From positions 2,046,001 to 2,110,000 of the forward strand of contig JAPWGK010000005.1 in the NCBI GenBank assembly GCA_029641185.1: DNA of 64,000 nucleotides, given 5' to 3'. Within the stretch, counting starts at the first letter, position 1. Every line of letters begins with the position of its first letter. The translations under genes and the position numbers were made by a program. Of the stretch, positions 37,723 through 48,318 are shown piece after piece. Source of the stretch: Pseudofabraea citricarpa. Lineage: Eukaryota > Ascomycota > Leotiomycetes > Helotiales > Dermateaceae. The notes beneath the pieces were generated by a model. That model ran no database searches and had not been told where the DNA came from. It saw only the letters and a list, made by a program, of their open reading frames with translations.

Positions 37723-40670
37723 TCAACTGTCTTGATCCCACCAGTCCATGTTTGCAGTAAACATACCATCATCATAACTAATTACACGATCCATGTCGAA
37801 GAATTGTTGATCTAGGAACATTTGTGAAATGGAATTCAAGTCATCTATTGCGATGTCGTTGTCTGGGAGTACAGGAACCCCTGCGGGTACAACAAAGTCA
37901 TGAGGAATCTCGTTGGATATATATCCAGGTGTCAAATTGATCGCTGAAGATATATAATTGTCTTGGGTCTGTCCAGATGGACCACCTAAGCTTGGAGTTG
38001 AAAGTCCTGTGGGCAGAATACTGGCTTCGCGACTATTATCAGTCGTTTTTCTATTCAATTGACTGGTCCCCCAACCGGCAACGAGTTCCTCCCTCTGCTC
38101 CAAAGTGGTTGATGTCTCCTGAGCCTGAACTTGGCCTGGGTTTTGTTTCGTTCGTCGACGGACATTTCTGTTCGGCTGTGGCAGCTCTACTGTATGCTCA
38201 GTCATAGTGTTATATTGATCCATGGTAGAGTGCCTTAGACTGCCGAGACCAGTATTATCAAGTTCATTTGAGTACGCGAGAACGTCAATCCGAAACTCCG
38301 CTTCATTGATACATTTCTCGTGCATGTGGCGTAGCCGGCTTGCATACTTAGCTGACAGGCTCGCCTCTTCCTTATAATTTGTGCTCGAGCCACCTTCCCA
38401 GCGGCTAGAAAGAGATTCAAGACTACTGATAAGTGTGAAGAATTCGGGTAATGGAGCAGCGTCCCTATAATATTTCCAATGAACTACTAGATTATTAATA
38501 AATTTTAAATTAGAGGAGAGCGGATTCATTTCCAGATATCTTAGGGGGTAAATTACCTAGTAACACCCTAGCGGCGACAAAGACACAGAAAGTAAATTGC
38601 CCGTTGACTATTTTGCTATTTGTTGGACTTTTGAGGTACTTCTCAGTTATACTTGATGTCTCCACAGCAGCAACTTGACATGTGTCAGCGCTGCAGCGGC
38701 TTGGCAGTCGACTTGCCCAATCCCAATCTGTTGGTGGATATGCAATCAATTGATGTAAAAGTATCATGGAAGCATTATGGGTGATATGAGCGAGTGTCAG
38801 GTTAGGGTCCATCACAACCTCGGTTGGCTTTCGAGAAATGTTGGTGTCTTTCCATTTCTGGGGTAGAAACATTTTCCAACTTGCAGAAATATGTTAAAAA
38901 AGTCCAGTGCAGTTTTTGGTGCGGATATGTGTCAGGGCACTGGAAACTAAATTGCAAACACAATTCTAGAAGCAAATTTGAAAAAGAAGATTGGTGTGCT
39001 TACTGTACAAGACGGAGGTCTAACTCTTTAAATCGAGTCAACCACCTTCCAATTTGCTTTTGATCGTGCAAGTTGACCTTTTGTTGAAGAAAGTAAGTTG
39101 TAACACGGCTCATAGATTCTGTGGCTTCGATGGCATAAGCGAAAGCTCCAATGGAAGACATTTCCTCTGTCTGTGCGCTATTTCCAGGATCTGAACTCAT
39201 GGTCGGACTCTGGTGGTTTTCATCTGCTGGTAGGAATGTGATTGAGTTTCCTATCCTTCCTGCAGATTTGTCCCAGATTCCGAAGTACGGAGCAATGACT
39301 GGTTGTTGTTTGCGCCACAGTGCTCCATCTACGGGTAGACGTCTATGCACATCATCAGATGTGAGGCTGGTGTTCCATCTTTATACAATATTAGTACGAT
39401 CCATTTAATGATACTGAAAGTGTACCCAGTAATGACCGAGCAAAATCTGTATTGTGTGTCAATAAATTAATCGAGATATTTCTAGTGAAGTCCCAACTCA
39501 CCGATCCAAATTGAAAATGTTCCAGAATACTCTTCGTCTGGTTTCCATTTCGGTCCAATTTTTATGTGGAGGAAGAGAAGAACAAGGTTTGAGTAATGGC
39601 TGCTCGTCGTCTTCTTCAATCTCCACACTTAATTGCACATATTCCACCGTGCGAGTGAGAGATCCAACAATTGGCCAGGCTTTTACAACATCGCCTTTTC
39701 CGATCTGCGTAAATTAGAAATTTAACGAATTCCTTTGGCTTTCTCAACCTACATCATCAAAAGCAATGATTTGCAAAGCCTGTAAATTTTCGACTGAGAG
39801 TGAATTCATTGCATGTAACATCACCCAGTCTCTGCATCTTTTCGCTGAAAGAGCTTTCACATTAGATGTGGGCATTGAAGCTGTATTAACAAATCTCACA
39901 GCCGCAACAACCATAGCATACAGTATTACCTCAACCTTTTCCATGTAGACTTGCTCTGTGAACTGCTGTCTAAAATTTGCCTCATGCAAAATGGGAAGCC
40001 ATGGATGAACTTGTGAGAAATAATTGTCCAAAACGGCGTCAAGTAATTTTGCTGGAGACAAATTGAATTCTATACCAGGAGATTCCAGGTTGAATACAAG
40101 TTCACCCCAGTCAAAGTTTTCCGCTGAAGTCAATCGTTTCCGTTTTGCCGGAATACTAGAAAGATCTGGTGATCGGTTATCATCCTCTGTGTCCTCAATT
40201 GAAGCCCTTGACCTCTTAGACGAAGTATTTGCTTCATCATGGCCCATGGTTCTAAATTCTTTCATTTCTCTCTCGAACAAACTTAGGAGGTCAGATGCTG
40301 TTCGCGGACTAGGATTGCTGTCTCTCAGGGAAGTGCTTGACAAAGCTGTGTTGGTCTGTTGCTGTAACTGTTGTAGAAGCAGCTCAATCTTGTCTAAAAT
40401 ACTCTCAGCAACTAAATCTGGTCGTATCCTATTGTTACAACACTGATATATACTGACCCACTCTTCTATTTAAATTTTCTACTGCTCCAGATTTCAATCC
40501 TGGCTTTTCTTTCGCTTCATAAACGCACTCGGCGCCTGGTTTGCTCTTCATTAGTGGCGAAGAGTAAAATCTATGGAATAGTTCTCACTCAATCTCCTAC
40601 ACTCCTTGCATGATGGTAACTCTTTCGTGCAACCCAATTTCCGCCTCCGACACTCGGTGCAAGCAGGCAT
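37723..40670 (-). CDS. Zn2Cys6 transcription factor with fungal_trans domain
   Basis: Eight exons (40670-40589, 40535-40458, 40417-39753, 39704-39502, 39446-39426, 39378-39004, 38879-38557, 38486-37723) encode 836 residues. The DNA-binding cluster sits at the N-terminus: C4, C7, C14, C21, C24 and C31. Its last Cys is only in frame after splicing intron 1. [15 protein letters not shown] is the usual linker before the dimerising coiled coil ([11 protein letters not shown]). The middle is a fungal_trans region ([24 protein letters not shown]). Exon 5 is a 21-nt microexon. The C-terminus is acidic and Asn/Asp-rich, like an activation domain. It is divergent from the DUF2264 gene and next to GH88 and MFS genes, so it is the likely pathway regulator of this uronide cluster. 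Confidence 0.87.
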
Positions 40671-41151
40671 GTCGTTTTGTTCATCCAGTAATATCTCTGT
40701 TGATACTTGGCACTAGAATAACGTAAGCCGATGATGGTTGTTAGCGATAGTTCCGTTGGCAAAGAAATTCTAGTTTCATTCGTGAGCTCTCTGGCGGGGT
40801 ACATTCTATAAATGCCGCTGGTCTTCACCCGCTCTCCGCTACAATTAATGCGAAAAGCCGAACCCCGCATCCCCTTGTTTCCCCGCACTTGTATCCCGCT
40901 AACCAAATATTTGTGTGATTCTTAACTTACTACCGAGTAGATTGGGTCACAGAGACCCAAATTCTGAAACAATCAACCTGTTGGTTCGCCTGCTCTTACA
41001 CTAATAACGAGTTTGCCGGCCATCGTTTTAAGCGAGCAAGTCTTGGAATCATTATTTGGCTCTACCTTAACCACCAAAGTAATTGCGCTGATAACAAGCA
41101 AGTTTGTATCCTCTCGAAATATATTAGGCCATTTAACGGCGACTTCAAGGC
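40671..41151. promoter_or_regulatory. Divergent promoter, Zn2Cys6 factor and DUF2264 gene
   Basis: The 481-bp spacer between divergent start codons. It contains GGCGGGGTA at 40793-40801 (shared with the MFS/GH88 promoter) and several CCG/CGG triplets. It is a candidate site for autoregulation by the Zn2Cys6 protein. Confidence 0.35.
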
Positions 41152-43401
41152 ATGCCGCCACTCATAGGCTTCTCCGAAAATCAGTTTAAATCTCGTGACG
41201 ATGTATTACGAGCAGCAGCATCCCTCATAAAAGCTTTGATGCCTTACAAATCATCTTCTGGCGCCAGAGTCAAGCTATCCACAGCAACTGGTGCTGGATT
41301 CGATGAGATTGCTGCTCAACTGGAAGGGTTTGCGAGACCTTTATGGGTTGTTGCGGACCTGCTAGCACTCGAGTCCACAGAATCTGCAGAGTTTTCTAAG
41401 ATTGCAGATTTGGATCTTGATTCATGGGTCCGAGGGCTGGAAGCAGGAGTTGATCCTGAGTCGGATTCTTTCTGGGGCCATCTGGGTAACCACGATCAGC
41501 GAATGGTTGAAATGGAACCAATCGCATATGGAATTTTGTCAGCACCTTCAGTCTTTTTTCCTCCAGGTCCGGACTCAAAAGTAGATCAAGAGAGAATGAA
41601 AAAGATCACCAGTTGGCTGTATTCTATCAATACTAAAGAAGTCCCCCCGTCAAATTGGCGATGGTTCAGAGTTCTTGTAAATCTCGCTCTTGTCAAATCT
41701 TGTGGCATATCTTACCACGAAGTCAAACCATTCATGGATGCAGACTTGAAGCTTCTAGACTCCTTCTATCTCGCAGATGGATGGTCAAGCGATGGACTGT
41801 GGTCTGAAGATAAGAAACAAGCAGATTACTATTCAGGTAGTTTTGCGATTCAATTCTCTCAGTTGGCCTACGCAAGATTCGCTGGCGATCTTGATCCTGA
41901 AAGAGTACACCGTTACCGTGTCGAAGCGGGGAAATTTGCAGAGACTTTTTGGAGATACTTTGATACCAATGGTGAGTTTTTCACGATACATAGCTTTTTC
42001 ATCCTCTTCCTTGCTTATCTGACAGTTTGTTAACGAAAAATAGGCGCTGCTATTCCTTTTGGTCGAAGTTTATCATACCGTTTTGCGTTCGCAGCATTTT
42101 GGTCCGCAGTTGCTGTTACAGATGTTCCTCTTCCACCACCATTAAATCATTTAGGTGTTATAAAAGGGTTACTGTTACGACATCTTCGTTGGTGGGCAAG
42201 TAAGAAAGATATCTTCAATACAGATGGAACTCTTACGATCGGATACACATATCCCAACATGTATATGAGCGAAGACTACAACTCGCCTCAGTCGCTTTAC
42301 TGGTGCCTAAAATCCTTCTCTGTACTTGGATTGACGGGAGATCATCCGTTCTGGACATGCGAAGAGCTTCCTCACCCCTTAGCAGCCATTAGCGGGCCAC
42401 TTTCTCATGGGATTGATCTTAGAGACGGCAGTGAAAAGCTGAACGACATCGGTCTCGTTTCCCCTGCCGTGCAGATAATCTGCAGTTCTTTACAACATCA
42501 TTTTCTTCTCTCCTGTGGGCAGTTCACCAAGAAAACTCATAAAGCGCGAGAAGCTAAATATAGCAAGTTTGCATATTCATCCGCTTTTGCGTTTAGCGTC
42601 CCGACCGGACCTTTGCTCGAGCAGATGGCACCAGATAGCACTCTATGCATAAGCAACGACGGAGGAGAGACGTGGAAAGTTCGGTGGGAGCCAATCGCAG
42701 CTCGCATCACAGAAGTGAGACTTTCAATTAGAGGAAACGGAGAAACTGAAGCGACAGAGATGACTTCGTCGGCTTTGGTTAGTGCGTGGCGCCCTTGGAA
42801 AATGTCCGATATACAGATTGAGACTATCCTTATCCCTCCTTTGAAAAGGTGGCCAGGCTGGCATGTTCGGGTTCATAAAATCAATTGGCAAACGCAGCAG
42901 TCAAATCAAAGATTAACTTTAGTTGATGCGGGTTTTGCAATCGCAAGTCAAAGTTTTAACGGTGGTCTTCTGCCGAAGTTCAATTCAGCTCTAAGTGTGC
43001 AAGACCAAATCGAAAACACGCGCAAGAGTGTGCATTCTAGCACGGAAGGTGTTTGGGAAGGAGATTTAGACTGCTTGGTCGTGTCTGGTGCAGGAGCTAG
43101 TGGTATAGCTCAGATCTCAAACAATTACCAAAAAGGATTATTCGCATACCAGAAAAGTATGCAATATTTGAGCAGAGGCTACGTCCTCAAACCTAATGCG
43201 AACACCAACTTGGTAGCTCAACGAACAATTATTCCTACGCTTTATCACGAATTTAACTCAAATAGCTCTCAAGATACAGGCGAGGTGTGGTTTGTCACTG
43301 GAGTATTCGCTGTTGCAGCTCCGGCGGCACTTGAACTCACTAGCATTAAAAGAATGTGGCAAGATAAACCTAGTTTGGAAATCATAGAAACAGATGAATA
43401 A
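41152..43401 (+). CDS. DUF2264 (GH154-type) glycoside hydrolase family protein
   Basis: Two exons (41152-41971, 42044-43401; 72-nt intron) encode 725 residues. The N-terminal half matches the DUF2264 (alpha/alpha)-barrel: RPLWVVADLL, QRMVEMEPIAYGIL, NWRWFRVLVNLAL, YLADGWSSDGLW, QADYYSGSFAIQF and GAAIPFGRSLSYRFAFAAFW. The C-terminal half is beta-rich. DUF2264 proteins have been connected with GH154, whose studied bacterial member is an exo-beta-glucuronidase (from memory). No signal peptide is present, so it is probably cytosolic. With the adjacent GH88 enzyme it would complete removal of normal and unsaturated uronic acids from imported glycans. The exact linkage is unknown. Confidence 0.85.
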
Positions 43402-43750
43402 AATGCTTCCTATAATTCAAAAAGGTATAATATTATAGTGATAATAAACTTTAGTAAAATGAGAAAAATTATTTCGAGTAATAAAGGAGCGGAACTTAGT
43501 CAAATAACCAAAGTAAACTATAAAATAATTTAAGTATCATTTAAGTAATTCGATTTTAAATTTATATTTATATGTATCTAAAATAAATTTATTTACTTTA
43601 CTTAAACGCGTATAAACAAGTGAATTTATATTATTTTATATATAGAGCTATAGATAGTCACCTATCGATCACTGGGTACATATTATAAGATAGTATAAGT
43701 ATATAAACACTAATTAGTTTGTCGGCTTTAGACTAGCTAGATATAGAATC
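43402..43750. other. AT-rich island
   Basis: Very AT-rich noncoding sequence, immediately before a mutated fragment of the F-box gene. No frame is open. The composition fits RIP-affected DNA. Confidence 0.6.
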
Positions 43751-43752
43751 GA

Positions 43753-43893
43753 ACCTCCTCATACCTGAATTAATGCCGCCAACTTAGCAGTGAACTTTTA
43801 GTCTAGAACCCTGAATATGTTACAAACCCTATCAGGATGCACAGAATTAAAGAGTCTCAGTTCTTTATACCGTGGGATATTTAAGCAGCTTGG
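43753..43893 (+). pseudogene. RIP-mutated fragment of the F-box gene 3' end
   Basis: This stretch is a reverse-orientation copy of the last codons and downstream sequence of the F-box gene at 48319-49299 (source about 48228-48360). PELMPPT is still readable, and the arginine codon CGG of the intact gene is TAG here. Most differences are transitions of the RIP type, for example CGG to TAG, CTGG to CTAG and TTGC to TTAC. Homology stops on both sides within about 140 bp. Confidence 0.75.
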
Positions 43894-44156
43894 GTCTGAG
43901 GATCAGATGTTCAATCAATACAGCCTTAAGATTTATGTACGGGCTAGACCTGTGACATTTTCTTTTGCATTGTGCTGAATCTAATCTTCCTGAATGCATT
44001 TCTCATCTTAGAAGGAGATTGTTCTTCAATCCAAGGCAAGTCGTGCTGCGCTTGTGTTCTCCCACCATTTGTGATACAAGTAGAAGGCCAGCAGTCTCCA
44101 GATCATATGTCGTTTCCCAATTGCAATCACCCGACTCGACTTGTCGCTAACTCTTC

Positions 44157-44603
44157 CTAATAGACTAGACGCACAGGTGTCTTCCTCACTGACCGTACCA
44201 ACCAAGCAAGCCTCCTTGAATCCTGAAATCGAATGTAGACTTTTTCTCCCTCGGTGTGTTCCTTGAGTTTGACGAGTTCAGGCCAGTCGAGATCGCATAT
44301 CTGAATCTGAATCTGTTCCTCTTTGGCCCGATCTTCATCCGTATCAAACATAGTAGTCTTAGTTGTCGTCGTAACTTTAGGTAGTAATGGCAGATTGACG
44401 AGCTGCTGTAGCTTCTCGGGGGAGGAAATAGGGCTATCTGGGCTGATAATAACAGGATACCGCTTCTCTGGCATTCTCCATCCAGACTTGTATGCGGCGC
44501 GCGCAGCCGCCCAGACACTCTCAGGCCACGGTGACGTGTTTGTGGTTGTTCCTTGACCTTCGATCTTGGACTTCGCCAGTTTGGTTCTCAAATCATCAGG
44601 CAT
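44157..44603 (-). CDS. Unknown 148-residue protein, family copy B
   Basis: An intact single-exon gene starting MPDDLRTKLAKSKIEGQ. It shares SVWAAARAAYKSGWRMPEKR, the PLLPKVTTTTKTT block, and WLVRSVR near the end with the 148-residue gene at 32718. It lacks the Asp-Asn-Pro repeat of that copy and instead has an EEQIQIQICDLDWPELVKLK stretch. It lies in inverted orientation relative to that copy, on the far side of the uronide cluster. No known domain, signal peptide or membrane segment. Function unknown. Confidence 0.7.
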   Translation of the reverse strand: MPDDLRTKLAKSKIEGQGTTTNTSPWPESVWAAARAAYKSGWRMPEKRYPVIISPDSPISSPEKLQQLVNLPLLPKVTTTTKTTMFDTDEDRAKEEQIQIQICDLDWPELVKLKEHTEGEKVYIRFQDSRRLAWLVRSVRKTPVRLVY

Positions 44604-45575
44604 GATGGTAGTTGTAGTGATAGATGAGAGGGATGTGGTATGATAAAGGATGTGATAAGAGATGCAGGTGAGGCGAATATATGGTGGTGAACACCTGGTG
44701 CCTGGGCACGCGCTTTGGATCATGTGATAGACCAACAGATGTTATGGAAGCCTGACCTATCGGCTTATCAAGACTAAGCGCCTACCATCACCAAATCCAT
44801 CACCAAATCCATCACCAACGCATGCGAGAAAAGTAGGCATTTCAAATTCCAATTAAATATCGCTAGGCAGTATTGTTAAGTTAGAATTGGCCTGACAATT
44901 AATGGCTATTTAGTAAAGAAACTTGGTAGAGGAATCTACTACCACTGCATTAGCTAATATTTCCCCAGGAACCCAGTATAGAAACCTAGCCTTGAGTTTT
45001 GGGAAAGCGGTAAGAGATGTTGGAGAAAAATAACCCCGGGATTTGAAACTTTGCGTTGCCATAGGTCCTCAGGTAGCTAAGCCTGAGAAATGGCCATCAC
45101 GTTAAGGGTCAGCGCTTCAAGCTCAGTCATGGAACAGCAAAACCTCAGGATTCCTCGTAGACGCTAAGAAGTGGCCAACACGTCGAGGAAAAGCGTGCGG
45201 GAAATGAAACAGTGACTCAGCCCTTCAACCTGGTAATTCAAAACTGGTCCCGCGGTCGTTGGGATCGTTTCAAACAGTTACCTGATTGTCCTGTTGGGTT
45301 TCTACCTAGCAATCATGGTACCCCAACTATCCCAACTATCCCAACTATCCCAACTATCTAACCTGGAGGCTGTGAGTGTGATAGCCTCAACTTCTCAGCG
45401 GCAAAGAAATGAGCTTGCCTCAGCCTACCAGCGTTTTATGTATAAATACAGTCATTGGGCCAGCTTCAATCATGTCAATCACCAGAACAACAGCTCATTT
45501 TCATCTCATATCGTTCCAAAGCAAGTAGAGCTCTCCGACTTTCACCATAACACTTGAACATTTTTATCAAGCATC
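44604..45575. other. Intergenic with short tandem repeats
   Basis: Between the divergent 148-residue gene and the amidoligase gene. It holds three copies of a 12-mer (ATCACCAAATCC) at 44785-44820 and about four copies of CCAACTATC at 45322-45359. No gene seen. Confidence 0.6.
45322..45359. repeat. CCAACTATC 9-bp tandem repeat
   Basis: Four perfect or near-perfect nonamers in noncoding sequence about 220 bp before the amidoligase gene start. Confidence 0.9.
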
Positions 45576-46830
45576 ATGTCTGGTTCAAAGAATCCTACAT
45601 CATTTATCTTCGGCGTTGAGATAGAACTCCTGGTCAAGCCAAAGAACACACCAGAGATGTCAAAGGGACTGGCCAACTGCGGTTGGGACAAAACCGGGAC
45701 GCAATCAACCAAGAGCAAGAATCGACGTGCTCTGCACACAGCTCTTGCGAGAATCCTAAGCGATGAAAATGTCCCGACAAGTTTAGCCACGGAAGATTAC
45801 ACAGCGTGGACCGTGGCCGATGAACCATCACTCGACGAAATTACTGGTTACTGTAAGTCTCCTCCATCCTCCGAAAACCTTGAAACCATAAATACTGATA
45901 TATGAATCTTGATAGGGAGGCTTGAGCTTGTCTCCAGAGCCATGTCAACTGATGACCTGTGGCAAGATGAAATTGACACCGTATTCAGTACTATGGACGA
46001 ACACTGCGAAATTGCACTCACCCAAGGGTGTTCAATGCACGTTCATATTTCCCCCGGCCTCAGAGGCCAAGAGCTGTTCTCAATGGATAATCTTAAGGGA
46101 ATCCTGAAGGGAATGGCATACTATGACGAGGCCATAACTCGCATGATGCCAGCAGACCGGAAAAAGAGTCCATGGGCTATGTCCAATGTGCAAGGAAAGG
46201 AGGCTCCTTCAGTTCTGAAGAATGCCTACACTTTAGTCCCAACATCGTCCTGGGCGCCTCTTTTTCAGGTGTTTGACAAAATTAATCAGAAGGCGGTTAT
46301 CTTGCTTACTTTCAATGGGAACCGGCACTTTTCCTGGAATTTCAGCCACGTTACATCTGCATGCGGCACGGTAGAATTTAGACGTCCGCCTGGGGTCAGA
46401 ACTGCAACAGAGGCAAAACATTGGGCTACCTTTACCATGGGTTTTGTTTCTCAGGCAATGGCATCTAACTGGAATGAGGTAAAAACTTCGAAGGTCTACC
46501 CCAGCGTCAACCAAGCAGCATCATTCATCCGGTCCGGGCTTTCAAAACTAGTGTTGAGGCGCAAAGGTACTCTACTACCAAATATGATGAAAGAGGACCT
46601 TTCAAGTCCAGTTGTTTATTCTACTTCTGAACTTGAAATCATCAAGCAGAAGAAGGCTAATAAGGCAAAGCAAGAAAGTCCCTTTGTTGAAAAGGTTAGT
46701 TATATACGCCTGCTGGCTTTCTAAACAATTTCGAATCAAAGCTAACAGATCGGTTTTACTACTCTAGGCTAACTCGCGGCCCAATACTCCGAGATCTCGT
46801 TCATCAACTCCAGGTCGTTCGGTACGTTAA
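45576..46830 (+). CDS. Putative amidoligase (Amidoligase_2 family)
   Basis: Three exons (45576-45852, 45916-46694, 46768-46830; introns 63 and 73 nt) encode 372 residues. SFIFGVEIELLVKP is the family's opening Glu-rich strand, and CSMHVHISPG and ACGTVEFRRPPG match the metal/ATP-binding His and Glu/Arg blocks expected of ATP-grasp-like or glutamine-synthetase-like amidoligases. The family is predicted to form amide or peptide-like bonds (known from domain analysis; few fungal members have been tested). The last exon adds a Ser/Arg/Pro tail. No signal peptide. It is not in an obvious operon-like group, and lies between repeat-rich segments. Function in the fungus is unknown. Confidence 0.78.
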
Positions 46831-47232
46831 AGATTTAGGATATATGATCATGTATTTGAGGCCAGGATTGAGCTAGTACTAAAGAAGGGTTATAAAGGTA
46901 GCCTCAATACAAGTTAAATAGCCTTCAATCATGTGATATCAGACTTTAAATCTGAGGTGTGACACGCAAGTCTAGTACTAAAGATATATGTATTAACATA
47001 ATCATACCATATAAAACTACACTATATATAATTTTATTACCTATATTTAAATTGTACGATTATACACGTGATAGTTTACTTTATATAGTGTAATAAATAA
47101 ATTTAACTGATTTATGTTTTAATAATGTTTAATAGTATTATGTAATTAATAACCCGTTATTTAATTAAGCTTCGCCTTTCTACCACTCGAGAAAAAAATC
47201 TTATTCTACTAAAGTTTATATCACTATCGTAC

Positions 47233-47397
47233 TATTGGAATAATAGTTAAACAAGGCACGTGGAACGCTAGTGCCTATATAAGGCCTCCTCTTGTAGCTC
47301 CTCTTCTAATTAAATAACCATCTTATAACTACTATAATATATTATTATAGTAAATAGAACTATATTAACTATATAGTAACTAAGGATACTAATACTA
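47233..47397. repeat. Direct repeat, left copy (more RIP-mutated)
   Basis: About 165 bp that pairs with 48035-48199. The left copy differs from the right almost only by T for C and A for G, so it is the more heavily mutated one. Both include GGCACGTGGAACGCTAGTGC. The pair could be terminal repeats of a small nonautonomous retroelement; no primer-binding site or target duplication could be confirmed. Confidence 0.7.
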
Positions 47398-48034
47398 ATT
47401 AGTAGACGTACAGATTAGGAGACTTTATTGCGAATACGCTTGGAACGCTATTTGTCGTATTAATCTCTGTTAAAGAGAGAGGAGGTTCTATACCGGGAGC
47501 TTGATACGTTATAGTTTATTACCGCTTCCGTACTATTTTTAAGGAGGAGTTAACTTTGCTAATATTATAGCTAGTAGGAAGGTTCCGAAATTGACTTAAA
47601 TTACTTTTTCGCCTTACCTAACTACTATATATTATTATTACTAATACGAGGATTCCGAATTAGACTCAAATTACTTTTTCGCCTTATCTAACTACTAGCG
47701 TATCGAGTCGCTAAGGACTATTTACCGAATATAGATCTGACCTCTTAACTAAGCCTGTTAGATTAACCATATAAAGGAGCGCTAGGGAACTACAAACAGA
47801 AGAAGAAGAAGCTATACCGCAGGCTCAGGTACGATCTGCTTACCCACGCGCGTGGGAAGAGCGAATCCTACTTAAGGACCGTAATACGCTAAACTTCGGT
47901 TTTTCTAGGGCGATAAAGGCAAGGAATAAGGAACAAGGAATACGAGAGGATATATAGGAGGGATAGAAAGGGAACAGATAAGGCTATTTAGAGAATACTA
48001 GCCTGCTAAATCCAGCTTTCTAAAGTTAGCCTAG

Positions 48035-48199
48035 TATTAGAATAATAGTTAAATAAGGCACGTGGAACGCTAGTGCCTATATAAGGCCTCCTCCTGTAGC
48101 TCCTCTTCCAATTGAATAACTATCTTATAACCACCATAATATGCCACTGCAGTGAATAGAACTGTATTGACCATATGGTAACTGAGGATACCGACACGT
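48035..48199. repeat. Direct repeat, right copy
   Basis: Partner of 47233-47397, offset by about 802 bp. It retains C and G at most positions where the left copy has T or A, and its right end is about 30 bp from the segment duplicated with 43753-43893. Confidence 0.7.
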
Positions 48200-48318
48200 A
48201 CCTTCTTAGATTACAAGAAATATTCTATTAAGTAGCCCACGGTATAAAGAACTGAGACTCTGTGACTCTGTGCATCTCGACGGGTTTTGCAACATATTCA
48301 GGGTTCCAGACCAAAAGT

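Larger units (their letters stand above)
46831..48227. other. AT-rich, RIP-affected repeat island
   Basis: Strongly AT-rich sequence without open frames, containing a pair of direct repeats about 800 bp apart and, between them, a shorter duplicated segment (near 47583-47627 and 47651-47695, both with TTACTTTTTCGCCTTA). This is probably the remains of a transposable element. Confidence 0.65.
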
